Shown here: positions 26,010-37,380 of the stretch, one piece after another
Position numbering within the stretch: the first letter of the stretch is position 1
Layout of the letters: each line of letters begins with the position of its first letter
Notes under the pieces: generated by a model
Database searches by the model: none
What the model saw: the letters and a program-made list of their open reading frames with translations, nothing else
What the model was told of the DNA's origin: nothing
Program-made: the position numbers and the translations under genes
Origin: Torreya grandis
Taxonomy: Eukaryota > Streptophyta > Pinopsida > Cupressales > Taxaceae
Assembly (NCBI GenBank): GCA_037957365.1
Contig: JARHVA010000081.1
Span: forward strand, 4,235,001 to 4,299,000
DNA: 64,000 nt
Direction: 5' to 3'

Positions 26010-26990
26010 CATTGGTTCATTTAACAAGATCTCGATTAGAGGCTCCAAAATTAGTGAGCCAATCCATGCTTATATTGCCTTATATGTATTATGACTAATG
26101 AAGACCTCTTAAAATATTGGAAAAGACTTAGGGGATAATGCACCAAGTCCCTGATGGTCTAGAATAGGGTGTAAACTCTTCTAAGGTAATCTATAATATT
26201 TTGAGTCCTCTTTAATAGGTAAGATTGTCATATTCAAATCTTTGACAACCTTTATGCCTTATATAATAGTACTTGGTTTTTCCATGTGGTTTTTTAAAAT
26301 TATAATGAGCCCTACATAAGATGCTAAAATCACTCCATTTTTTTTTTATTTACACATCCATCCTCTGCTTGACCTTTATCTCTTTTTGATGCACCATCAA
26401 AATTGAGATTGGACCAGGATATGGGAGGTCTAATCCATTTAATTGAGTTTATATCAACATTTATTTTTACTCTTGGTATGGTCTTTCAAAATATCAAGCT
26501 CCTAATTGTGGATTACAATTTTTTCAAAATTTGGAAATTTAATAAATATAAATATATTTATGAAATACATGTTTTACTTAATGGCTACCCTGATAAAAGA
26601 GCATACTTTTAACACATTATTCCTATTATTTTGGCAGATTTGTAGATTCATTTCTTCCCATATACCCTAAAAGTGGGAAATAAAAATCTTCCACAACTTA
26701 TTGAGGAATGGGAATTAAAATTGAGGTCACCACCAGATGAGAAGGTCAAAAAATAATTTGGATTAATGCAAGGAACTCCAAATAGGGAAATAAATTAGTT
26801 TAAAAAAGGGAGAGTAAAAATACTAAATATAAATAAATGGAGGATAGATTCAACATTATATTCACAAAGAGCACATCTATTTAGAAGAGGGAAACATTTT
26901 CTCATTATGTCATCCATGAAGATAATTTTGTTTTGAGCTACAAGCTAAAAAATAAATTAACTTTGGGGATGAGGTCATGGTCCAAAATGA
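26010..26990 (-). pseudogene. L1-type LINE ORF2 C-terminus (zf-RVT plus RNase H remnant)
   Basis: Read on the minus strand from about 26,990, the frame shows the zinc-binding domain that follows reverse transcriptase in plant LINEs: DDIMRKCFPLLNRCALCEY, with Cys-x2-Cys, then a HLFIF helix. An RNase H domain follows: LNFDGASKRDKGQAE at about 26,405-26,375 (start of RNase H, first catalytic Asp present), a VILASYVG strand, VKDLNMTILPIKEDSK, and the terminal DWLTNFGASNR near 26,040. Domain order is right for plant L1 ORF2. Stops and frameshifts are frequent. The reverse transcriptase itself is absent because homology stops at about 26,990, where the plus-strand FamX copy begins. Not functional. 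Confidence 0.78.
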
Positions 26991-26995
26991 AGTTC

Positions 26996-28568
26996 TAATA
27001 AAAACCATCAATAATTTTAGAACTTCCTTTAAGGATATAAGAAGAAAAAATAAATAAATCACCACTTTCTTTAAGGAGAAAGAAAGAGTACAAGATTTAG
27101 AGGATGGGATCCTCAGAACCTACTTGTCTACCCATGGGTAGAAGTCTATATGTATATCATGATATACATAACCTTGGAGGTAGGTTTAGAAAAATTACTC
27201 TTATCACTTTTTGCTTAATCATTTTAGACATTTGAAGTTGATGAGCATTCATTTATTTCATCTTATGTCTTTGGAAAATTCTATCATTAAATTTCAAGTT
27301 GAGAAAACTGATATGCCCATACACCAACCTCTTATTATGTTGGTTTTACAAGAACTCTAACCCATATTTGTCTTGTAAGAAATTGACCTCCATCCTTATG
27401 TTAATGAGTCATTAGACAGGAGGGAGATTAACTCTAGTGTTATCCATCCTAAGTAATTAAGAACTAAACTTAAATGGAATTATGGGTCTGTTATGATCAA
27501 AATCCATTCTACAAAAAGTCTTGAAAATAGAAAGGAATGCCAAGTTGGTTTAGTTAGGTTATCCAAGCATACTAAGGCTTTAAGTTTCTCAAAAATTATC
27601 CAATATTCAAAATCAATTTCATCCGGTAGGAAAGACATTACCCTAAAATCTGATAAGAGGAAGCAGAAGGTTGAAACCTATAAGAAAGTGAAGCCTCAAA
27701 TCATTGAAATCGATGAAGATGTTCCTATCTCTTTAATAGAAACACATCCCTAATACTTTAGTGATCATAATTTATAATATGATGATTCCTTATTTGGAGG
27801 ACTATCCTCAGTCCTAACAAAAAAGAGGCTATTGTAAAAAATGAATCTCAGTTAAAGAGGATTATGTATCTAGAGGAGAACCTGAATTTACAACTAGGTA
27901 TTATGAAAGGCTTGTTTATAGAGAACAAAAAATTGAAAATATTTTTTTAAAGATATACAAATGAAGTTGGAAAGGGAGAAGACCAATAACAGGAAAATAC
28001 CATAATAGGGAAACATTTAGAGTAGGGATAATATAACTAAATTTGATAGTAAATTAGAGAAGTTGGATAAGGATATGCAGTTCATCAAAGGAATTTTGGA
28101 TCATGTGATTTTAAATATAAAATACACCATTAAAAATCATGCCTCCAAAATTAATATAATGTAAGAAGTTTTTAGGAAAAGGAAAGAAGGGGATCTTGAA
28201 GAAGGTCCCAACAAAAAAAACAAGGGGAAAGAAGAAAAAACATGGGGATGAAAATGAGATGCATGAGGAGGTATATTTTGAAAACTAACACTAAACTTTG
28301 AAGGGTGATTAAGAGGATATGATGAGCTTTTTTTATCTTGTCATCTAAAAATTTTCTATTATACTTCTACTTTAGTTCTTGCACCCTTTTTGATGTTCTC
28401 TTAGCTGAGTGTGGCCTTTTTATTGGTGGTAAGCTAGTGTGGTTTGTATTGGCCTATTTTTAGTATAATTTTTAATCTTGATACTATCATGTTTTATCTT
28501 TTCTTAGATAATTAAAAGGGTATGGTACATTTCTAAACCCATCCTTCTACCAATAATATATTAAAAAA
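26996..28568 (+). pseudogene. FamX repeat-protein copy, plus strand, with A-rich 3' end
   Basis: The plus copy has the box INHFRHLKLMSIHLFHL near 27,215-27,270, a GGRLTLVLSIL region, and an open stretch of 86 codons at 27,493-27,753 (MIKIHSTKSLENRKECQ... to IEIDEDVPISLIETHP). It then has a heptad-like helical region (KLEKLDKDMQFIKGILDHVI) and a Lys-rich end (KKNKGKKKKHGDENEMHEE) with a stop near 28,287. About 280 bases of T-rich 3' sequence follow, ending in CCAATAATATATTAAAAAAAA at 28,549-28,568, like the A-tailed 3' end of a retroposon. The minus copy at 24,470-25,690 matches the first two thirds. The protein family is not one I can name. A mobile-element origin is inferred from copy number and the A-tail. 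Confidence 0.55.
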
Positions 28569-28569
28569 A

Positions 28570-30957
28570 AGGCAATTGAACAAACACAAACTATGAAGAA
28601 ACATTACAAAATCAGTTGGTTTATTATATTACTCATTGTAGAAAATCCATTAATTTATCAGCCATAAAATTTACAAGGTTGAAATTGCAATAAAAGTCTA
28701 ATAAAAAGAAAGAAGTTGTTATAGAAAATAAAACACTAGATATAAATCTTCCTAAATTAATCTCTAAAGAAGAACAAGAAGAACTAAAAATAAAGAGAAA
28801 GCTCTAGGAGGAATAAACATGATAGAAGTGATAAAAATGGTATCTACTAACAAATGACGAGGATCAAAATATATTAAATAAAATGTAAATATAGATAATG
28901 CCCATTATATGATGATGTTGAACAATAATGGAGATCCTAATCCATTTAAAGCTATAGATATGTGGAGTTTGCATGATTATACTTTCCCATAGGGTAATGG
29001 AAGGATAAATATTTTTATTATTGATGTAAGTGTATGCCTAATTTGAGTTTCAAGAGTTAGATATAAAACCAAGAACCATCTATTCTAAGCTCTCTCCATA
29101 GCCAAATCAACTAATCTCCAATTGGATCTAAGAATGAGAAAAATTGAATGCAAACAAAATGAAACATAGATACCAAACTTTATACCTCAAATTTTCATAC
29201 AAGATACCCCTCCTTGATGTTGTAGATCAATAGAAAGATTTTTAATGCCTTGGATGTTTGATTTCTCTAATTAATTCACTTGAATTATGATAGCACTTAT
29301 GTTATAATTGGTGAATTGATTAGAAAGTTTGCATCAATATGATATTGAAAAAACTTAGTGATTCTAAGATAAATTGCTTGCATGGGGGTGTAGCTCTCAA
29401 TTTATAAAGCTTGATGGTGGAATGGAAGGCTATGATTTATCCATGTGAGATGAAGATCAGTGGTTAATATTGAATGAGAAGATTTGGTGGTTGATTTTAT
29501 GAATTAAAAATTATTTTGAGGAGTGTAGGAAGGGTAGTGCAAGACTTAAGGAAGATTAGAGTGTTTTAGAGATGTGTTGGGGAATTCTAGATGGAGGTTA
29601 GGATAATAAATGAACATTAGATTTATATTAGTGATGTGTTTTTTAAGAATGTTAGTGGTGGTAGTTGGAGTTAGGTGAGTAGGATTTTTAAATTTTTAAA
29701 ATATTGTGAGTGATTAGTTAGAGGTTAAATATGATGTTAAGAGGGTGATAATGAAGTTATTAATTGATGCTAAGGGTAACTTAGGAATAATAGGTTGATT
29801 TAGTGGAGAAAAATGTTAATGAGATATAAGTAATTATGATAGATACATTATAAAATCAAGTAAACTAAAGAAACAAATGAATACAAATTCCTATTCTATG
29901 TCTAAACTAAAACCTTAGATTGAGTTATTCAAAAAATGAAAAACAAAATAAATACTTACAATATCATGATGAAAATAAAGTACACCAACTTCTCTATTGA
30001 TTTAATTGGATTTGATCATGAAAATATGTATGTGGACGCTCAAATGAATTCTCTAATAAAATAGAAATTCAATAGCATATGAATGCATGATCTTGATTTT
30101 CTCAATGGATGTATATCATAATTTTGATAGCAATTCAATATCTTGAAGGTGGATGATTGAAAATGATGATAACACTTAAATTTATATATTTTCGAGTGAG
30201 GGTATGAATGGTTGGGATAAAGTTGGATTTGTTGGATAATGTTAATTTTGGACAGTTAGATTTGAGTCCTCATCCATGTGGAAGAGACTAATACCTCATA
30301 TATTTGAAAGAAAAAAAGAAAGTTGGTAGTTGAAAATATCTTATGAATGAGTCAAGGTAGTTGGATGACTCACCATGTTGGTTTAAAGGTTCAATAATGA
30401 ATTAATAATTTATTGAGGAAGTTAATAAAGTAGTTTGATGACTCAACATTTAGTTGAAATAAATGTGAAAGATGTTTGGCGACTTAAAAATTCTAAATTT
30501 TAATTAGTTTTATAGAATTATATGTTTATGATCAGTTAATTAATAAGGATTAATTAATTATTCAAAAAATGGAAGGAAATGATATTAGTGGACCCTAGAA
30601 TAAAATTCAAATTTATGATGGTGGTTGAATTAGTGTGTCAATATCAAACAAAGTTAATTATGACACTAAATGTGGTGGAATTTTGGTGTCTATAGTAATA
30701 CATTAGGATAATTATATATAATTATATAAAAAGAGATTAACAAGAAAAATTAGTATGGAATGAGAATGAAATTAGTAGCATGTGATGGAGTGATGAATTT
30801 TAGATGTATATATATTTCCTCCTCTTTTAAGGGCATTGTGATCAGAAGAAGAAATGTCATTTCAAAATGAAAAACCATGATGTTAGTAAGTTAGAGCGAG
30901 TGATGCCCCCTCCAGGGGTCATGCTAGGAGGAACAAGATGGATGGCCTCTCAAAAGA
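28570..30957. other. Spacer with one weak coding-like patch
   Basis: At 28,690-29,020 (+) two adjoining frames read coding-like (DINLPKLISKEEQEELK; then GDPNPFKAIDMWSLHDYTF) but belong to no family I know. The rest, to the left target duplication of element C, shows nothing. Confidence 0.3.
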
Positions 30958-30962
30958 GAATG

Positions 30963-31502
30963 TGTTATAACATTTAATGTCAAAGTGGTGCAACATAAGA
31001 CCCTTAGTACAATTTAAGTAATTAAATAATAATGACTTATTATTTATTAACATGAGTTAACAACCTTGTGTACATAAATAATAAAACATAAATTATTTAT
31101 TACTTATTAGTAAAAAAAAATATAACTATTTATTTTATTATAGGTGATTTAAAAATTTTATTTTGTTGGTTGGACCTATTGGTTATAACAATCACCTCCA
31201 TTCATGTTTTACTATAAAATAGGGTTTACCCCTATTATTCAAATTACTCAATGCATTCAAACTTATTTGGGTGATTGAGATTTTTGTGAAGCCATTGTGT
31301 GAATAAGTGAAAAGGTAGAAGAATTTGTATTAGGGGGTTATTACTTTTTCTCAAATATTCAATATCAACTACTATGGATTTTTTACCTCTTTTGGAGGTT
31401 TTCCCACCTAATCTTTGTGTCCCTATGTTATGTATTTCTATTCATTTAACTTCCAGATCTTCAGTGTAAATCATGCATATATATTTATTAATTTTTTTAA
31501 TA
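30963..31502 (+). repeat. 5' LTR of element C
   Basis: It starts TGTTATAACATTTAATGTC and ends TTTTTTAATA (probably once ...AACA). The sequence aligns along its whole length with 55,813-56,352, for example at AAGACCCTTAGTACA, CACCTCC, GGGTTTACCCCTATT and the terminal GTAAATCATGCATATAT. Substitutions between the two LTRs are numerous, so insertion is old. Confidence 0.9.
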
Positions 31503-31514
31503 TGCTATCAAATC
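31503..31514 (+). promoter_or_regulatory. Primer-binding site of element C (degenerate)
   Basis: TGCTATCAAATC directly after the LTR resembles TGGTATCAAAGC, complementary to the initiator Met tRNA 3' end used by plant copia elements. Two bases differ. Confidence 0.65.
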
Positions 31515-33204
31515 TTGAGGGATTTTGAATGATTGGCAAGCCTAGTGATATATTGGAATATCCCACTTCAATAAATTTGTATTCAAATTGGTGAAATTTT
31601 TATCAGATTTGTTTAATCTTGTACAACATTGGTACATTAGTTTTTGACATGTGTGAACTAGAAATCAATAAAATTTCATTTTTAAAGAAAATTATTAATT
31701 TTAGTTATGCCAAAAGCTTAGTTTGGCCAGTTCAAGGTAGTTTAGAACTTATATGTTCTGATTTGGCCTCTTATAACTTGTGAAAGCTTCAATGTTACCT
31801 CTTTCATACTGCTCTTATACTTGTACAACCCTATGGTATTTGAAAAATGAAAAAAAAAATTCCATGAAATTTATATTCTGAGGCTTCTAAATTCTTAGTT
31901 TTGAGTATTGAAGGCTTCTTGCAAAGTTTCAAGGCTTGATAAGGCCATTATAAGCCTTTTTTATTTTTCATGAGCCCATTAGAGTGCACCAATATGACTT
32001 GGAGGAGTGAAAAAACAATATTATTTATCAAAATTATAATTTTAAAGATCATATCTACTTCTTGGTGAGATGTCAAGGAGTTTGGCATATTTTTTAGGCC
32101 TTTAGTAACTTATCCAAATTACTATGAATCTCCAAGCTTTTGCTTTTGTGTCATTCTTCTCCCTATGCATACTATAAGCGATTATATTTTTTTTATATAT
32201 TTTGTGAAAATATTGTAAAAATAGATTATTTTTAGAATCTATTTTTCATACAAAAATTTAGTGGCCCCCACCTTTAAATTCTTTTAAAAGTTTTTAAACC
32301 AAAAAGTAAATTTTATTTAAAATGTTTTACATGCACGTTAATACATACATACATATATACATATCTACATATAATTTTTTATTTTTTAAAAATTATTTGA
32401 ATAAAATATTTAAATATAAATTAATGCATGCAAACTTTTCACTAGTCTCCTAGAAGGGTTAGTGATAGTAATTTTGAAAAAAAGCTTGTAGTTCGAGAGG
32501 TCTAGTGCTCAAAACCCTCAAAATAAACTTTTTTTTTTTGAATTTGGTCAAATTTATTTTATTTTTATTTTTATTTTTGGTTTGAATTCCAACTTCTCAT
32601 GCATTCAAAACTGTAGTTGACTTGTCGACCTTGTTTCGAGATTCAACATAGTGAATGTTTTGTCAAACATAGTCATCTAACTAGTTAATCCTTAAGTTTT
32701 TCTACCTTCCAAATACATCTGTGTGGCCCATTTTATGTTTTAAACATCTTTTTATTAATTTTAAAATCATTTTTTATAATAGTATATAGGTGGTATTCTG
32801 AGTGTGACTCTTTTAACACATAAATTAATACAACTCTATATCATTTTTTTGCATTATTTGTCATCTAAATTATTATATTTTTATAGTTACATGTGTGATT
32901 TAATTTATTTTAGAAAATATTTCAAAAACTCATTACAAAAGTTTTTTAACAATTTTGCTTACATTAATGTATCTTTACAACACTTGAAACACCTTATTTT
33001 ATTACAATCTTTTGTAAATTACATAGTTTGTTTAACATTAATTTGAATAATTTTTAGATATCTGTAATTTAAATTTTTCCTTAATTTTGTATAAAATTTA
33101 AATTCCATACTAAAAAGAGTTCATTTTAAGAATTTGGTAAATATAATATATAGAAAATTCATGTTAAACCTAAATTTATGACCTAAAAGTTGTTGAATAT
33201 TGTC
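31515..33204 (+). other. Leader of element C
   Basis: Untranslated region between primer site and gag. Only short AT-driven frames are present (for example 32,804-33,046), with no motif. Confidence 0.6.
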
Positions 33205-34030
33205 GTTGGAACTAAAAACAACCCTTCTAGGTGACATGTGACCCCTAAGCTTACCAATTCATTTTAACAAAAAATGTAGGAACCTATGTTCATTATATTA
33301 AAGATTTTTAAGGATGAGTTCCTTCTCTACATTGGTAATCAAGAGTCTCTTAGTGATGCTTGGAAACTCTTGAATCCATATGTGATGGCACTTACCTCTA
33401 AAAAATTATTAAGTTAATCCTTGAATTGCTAGCTACACTTATGAAAGGTGATGAAAAGGTTGTGATTTTTTTTTCTAAAATTAAGAAAAATAAAGCTCAT
33501 TTAGATGGTTGTAATTGTAATTTGATTCAAGATAAACTATTATATTTCATCACTCAATTAAATATTTATGAAAATTTTAGAAACTTTATTTTAATTTTGA
33601 ATTCTAAATATCAAACTGAGCAATAGAGCCCTGGCCTTACCACCTTGTTTACTCTTCTGATTCAAGAAGAGTAAGTTATGACCAATTTTAATTATAAAGA
33701 GAATACCACTCATGCACTTCTCAAATTAAATATTGTTTCTGATAAAAATAAGAACAAAAAATCTAACCCAAATTTTGTTTCTATTTCAAATAAGAATAAT
33801 AAATTTGGTAATAAGAATCATAAACCTAAATTTAATGGAAATCATAATTTATATGGTAAGTTTCATCATAGAAAATAAAATTGTTATTAAATCAAAGATA
33901 GAGTTAATAATCAAAATTATAAAAATAGAAAATGAAATAAATTTAATCAAAATAAGTAGAAGAATCAAAACTCTAATTAGAATAATAATCAGGATCAAAA
34001 CTGAAATGTTGTTATTTTATATGCTAGTAA
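33205..34030 (+). pseudogene. Copia gag remnant of element C
   Basis: Coding-like sequence includes KDEFLLYIGNQESLSDAWKLLN (33,310-33,375) and the frame at 33,426-33,626 with DEKVVIFFSKIKKNKAHLDG and NLIQDKLLYF, a UBN2-type copia capsid pattern. The Asn/Lys-rich tail at 33,678-33,975 is typical of the region next to the zinc knuckle; the knuckle itself is poorly preserved. Stops and frame changes occur at about 33,415 and 33,625. It lies where gag of element C is expected. It ends abruptly against a 5'-truncated LTR of element A, so a deletion has removed C protease and the start of C integrase. Assignment to C rather than a separate insert is inference from position. Confidence 0.7.
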
Positions 34031-34034
34031 CACC

Positions 34035-34469
34035 TTTAAGATTTGAGGGTAAATTTCACAAGTAACCTCTTCTCCCATTTAACACAAACTTCCTTCTACT
34101 CTAAGGGAATAAGCCACAAGTGTCACACATAAAATAAGTTTGTAAGGTAATCATAAGATTCATTTTAAATCCCATGGTCTTCTTCTTACTCTATTAAAAG
34201 AGCCTTCTGTTCCTCATTTCCTCACTATAAACTTGTAGTTCTCTCTCTTATTCTCAATTGCTCTTGCTTTCAAATTGTAATTGTGAATATTTTGGTGACA
34301 AACCTTCATATAAGATCACATGGATTTTTATCCAATACGTTCATTTTCTCACTTTAAAATTCTTATCTCATTTATGGTTTGCACCTTGAGAGGTAATATT
34401 GTTTCTTTCTTTCATTAATTTATACACTTTTTAATGTCATTGAAGAATGATTTTAACATAATTCATTCA
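34035..34469 (+). repeat. 5' LTR of element A (5'-truncated)
   Basis: From ATTTGAGGGTAAATTTCACAAGTAACC the sequence aligns with 40,314-40,744 and 52,620-53,057. All three share CTCTATTAAAAGAGC, TTTTGGTGACAA-like and TTTGCACCTTGAGAGGT blocks. The first ~200 bases of the LTR present in the other two copies are missing. It ends TTCATTCA at 34,469, directly before the primer site. CTCTATTAAAAGAG is a perfect inverted repeat, and the AT-rich core within the LTR could act as a TATA region. Confidence 0.85.
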
Positions 34470-34481
34470 TAGTATCAGAGC
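34470..34481 (+). promoter_or_regulatory. Primer-binding site of element A
   Basis: TAGTATCAGAGC follows the LTR and differs by one base (G to A) from TGGTATCAGAGC, the standard initiator-Met-tRNA primer site of plant copia elements. Confidence 0.85.
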
Positions 34482-36267
34482 TAGGTTTATTTTTTATGTT
34501 ATTTTGATAGTGTGTAAGTTTCAAGAAGGGTTTTCATATTTTTTTGGCAAGGGATATAACCTTGAACTCTAGTCCAAGTCCATCATTCTCTCTCACCTTC
34601 GTTGGTTGCTTGCTTGAGATTATTTTATAATCTAACCCAGTGTTGAATGTGCTCCTTGAATGCATTTATTCTTCACACTATCTACTTGGTAATTTTAAAA
34701 TCTCTCAAGTAGGCCTCCTTACCTCCTAGAGTTCTTACTCTTTTTATAGAATATGGCTCATCAATATATAATTTTTTTTATCATTTTGTTTATTATTCAG
34801 GCTATAATTTTTATTTTACCTGGTATTATTGTTTATTCTTTATTGGTTTTGCTTTTTTTGTCTATATTTTTTTGTATTTATTCCTTGCACCATTATTTGT
34901 GGTCTCTTTCTGTATAGCCCCTCATATTTGATTTCTTTTTATCTTCTTCAGTTTCTTCTGCATAGTATCTATGTAGTGTTTATTGCACCATCTTTCCCAT
35001 CTTATATTCTATGTATTGGCATTTCTTTTGCTCTTTTAGGTAATGCCTCTTTTGTAAGCAGTTCACCCATAGTGAGTTTCAGATATGCCTTCCATTTTTA
35101 ATCTCTATTTATTGTTATGCCTCTATGTTCCTCCTCACTACTCTCTGAGATTGGTAGTATTCTAGTTTAGTGTTTTTAACTTGTCATATTGTTTTTTGGT
35201 GTCTTTTATTCTTAGGATTCATAGTTTGTTTCATTGGCACAAATCTATTTTCATCAATTGAATCCTTATATAGCATACCCTTTTTCCATGATTTTCACTT
35301 ATTTTTACACTTGGCCTAGTGTCTTCTTAATTTGCTTTTTATGTTGAAGATCTCCAATGTCTAGGTGAATATTATTTTTTGAGGATCACCTTTTAGAGTG
35401 TTGTATGCTTTGTTTTTTAGGTTTTGTTCCCTTTTTATCTATGTTATCCTCATTATTATCTATGTTAATTTTTATTTACAATATATAAGTTTTTGATCAT
35501 TCTAAAACAAAAATCTTTCACCTCAAGGAGTGCACTTTATTTCCATAAACTCTTATTATGCATATAAATTAAAGCACCTCCAAATATAACATACTAAAGG
35601 TAGTTTTTTAATTCTATTTTTTTGCATGCTCATGGTTATTATGTTCTATTTTTAATTTAAAAAAACTTTATCTTAGATCTATTATTATTAATTCAAAAAA
35701 AATCCCATCATTTAATTTTCATTATATTTATTTCAATTGGGATATTGTAAACAAAGTGGTGCAAGTAACATTTCTTTTAAAGTCATTTTCTCCTTAAATT
35801 TAATTTAATTCTAAGATTAATTCTCAAGTTCATTAAGCATTTGTTATTTTGTTCAAGGATATTGGGTTTTTTTTCCTAATTCCTAAACCATTGTTTTAGT
35901 ATTCTCATTTACAACTGTGGTGCTCAATTTATGCATTTTTGTGACAGTCTTGTAGTGAAAAAAAATATTTCTTTCTTTCTTTCTTTTTATTTTTCTTTTG
36001 TGTATTTATCAACCATTTAGGCTCTCATTTTGTACATGACACATTTTTTCACTTCGGATACATCTATTTATTTTTTGGCCTCCTTATCTTTCCTTTGTGC
36101 CTCCTTTGTTTTAAGTGTGTTTTTTTTACATATTCACTTTTTGGTATTGGGCAAGATTTTGTAGCATAATGAATCAATTATTTATCAAATTTAAACTCAC
36201 ATTTACTAATTACTATTTATAAAAGTTACATATTTAATACATATTCACTTTTAAACACTTGGTTCAC
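34482..36267 (+). other. Leader of element A
   Basis: Long T-rich untranslated leader. From 34,881 onward it aligns with 47,561-48,638 of copy B, which lacks about 300 bases present here (roughly 35,085-35,380). The 90-codon hydrophobic frame at 34,829-35,101 crosses the duplication breakpoint and is not kept in copy B, so it is not a gene. A short CTTT repeat occurs at 35,968-35,989. Confidence 0.7.
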
Positions 36268-36960
36268 ATGGTAGAAAACACAGATCCCAAAATTGATGAT
36301 AAGACTACCACCGTCGACATTCAATAAAAATGACAAGTAAAAAATGATGAGGCCTTAGGATTGATTGGCATGGTAATGGCCCCTAACTTGCATATGCACA
36401 TTGATAGTTGTCTTATTTCATCTGTTGCTTGGTTTAAGCTTAAATATATTTATGATGTTGTGAATGAGTTTAAAAAAATTAAAATTAAAGATCAACTATT
36501 TAATTTAAAGTATAGTGACTTCAAAATTATAGATAATTTCTTAAATAAAGTTTACTATTTGCATTCTCAGCTCATTGGTTTAGGTGTTAAACTTTTAGAT
36601 TTAAATTTGATTCATGTTATCATGAAAAAATGTTTGCCTAAACCTTTTCAACAATTTATTACAAATTTTCACTCATAACTAACTTTTCTTACTTTGCCTA
36701 CTTTGTTAACATTCAATTTATTTTATACTTTATTGCATTAAAAAAGAATAAAAAATAATTTAAGTTGGTATTCTTAATACTAATGAATATACTTTTGTTT
36801 CTAAAAACCAACATAAGAATGGTAAATAACATGTTAAGTTTAATAATACACATGACAAAAAATAACAAAAATCTAACTTAACAACTAATAAAAAGTTAGA
36901 GTGTAATTATTGTGACAAAAAACACATGATGAAACTTATTGTTTTAAAAAAAAGATGATA
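36268..36960 (+). pseudogene. Element A gag remnant
   Basis: An ATG at 36,268 gives MVENTDPKIDDKTTTVDI, matched by copy B from about 48,639. The 105-codon open stretch at 36,361-36,678 includes LKYIYDVVNEFKK, NFLNKVYYLHSQLIGLGV and VIMKKCLPKPFQQFI, a copia capsid pattern. A zinc-knuckle start (ECNYCDKK) appears near 36,900 but a frameshift disrupts it. Stops at former Gln/Glu codons (TAA in DIQ*K) are present. Capsid and RNA binding would be its role in an active element. Confidence 0.82.
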
Positions 36961-37010
36961 TTAAAAGTGAAAAGATTAAGATCAAAGATAATGCTAGCAG
37001 TAGTAACACT

Positions 37011-37330
37011 ATGACTCAAAATAAATATAAGTCTAATACTATATCAACTTTTACTTGTGCTTTGGGTGCTTCTCCTATTAAATGGATTGTTGATCCTAGT
37101 GCTACTCAACATATGAAACTTTATACTAATTTATTTACTTATTTGAAACTAGATCTTTATAACAATAATTTAAGTCTTGTAAATCATGTTTCTTTCAATG
37201 TTGAATCTATAAGAACTGTTAAAATCTTTAAATGTGAATTTCATGATGTCTTATTTACTCTTGATTTAAAATTAAATTTGCATTATGTTCTAAAGTATGC
37301 ACACAGGACTATAAAGTAGAATTTTCTAAT
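37011..37330 (+). pseudogene. Element A protease region remnant
   Basis: A 102-codon open stretch includes WIVDPSATQHM near 37,083, the active-site box of copia aspartic protease. The usual D-S/T-G is now D-P-S, so the catalytic Gly is lost. It continues with LYTNLFTYLKLDL and KIFKCEFHDVLFTLDLKLNLHYV, as in copy B. In active elements this enzyme cuts Gag-Pol. Confidence 0.82.
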
Positions 37331-37380
37331 GATATTTGTTATGTTAAATCTACTAGACAAGATTTTTAAGTAGATATAAC

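Noticed and set aside
33733..34065. 110-codon Ile/Lys-rich plus-strand frame
   Set aside because: It is a shifted reading of the Asn/Lys-rich copia gag tail and runs into the LTR.
34829..35101. 90-codon hydrophobic frame resembling a membrane protein
   Set aside because: T-rich leader sequence gives Phe/Leu/Ile by composition, and the homologous leader of copy B has deleted and disrupted the frame.
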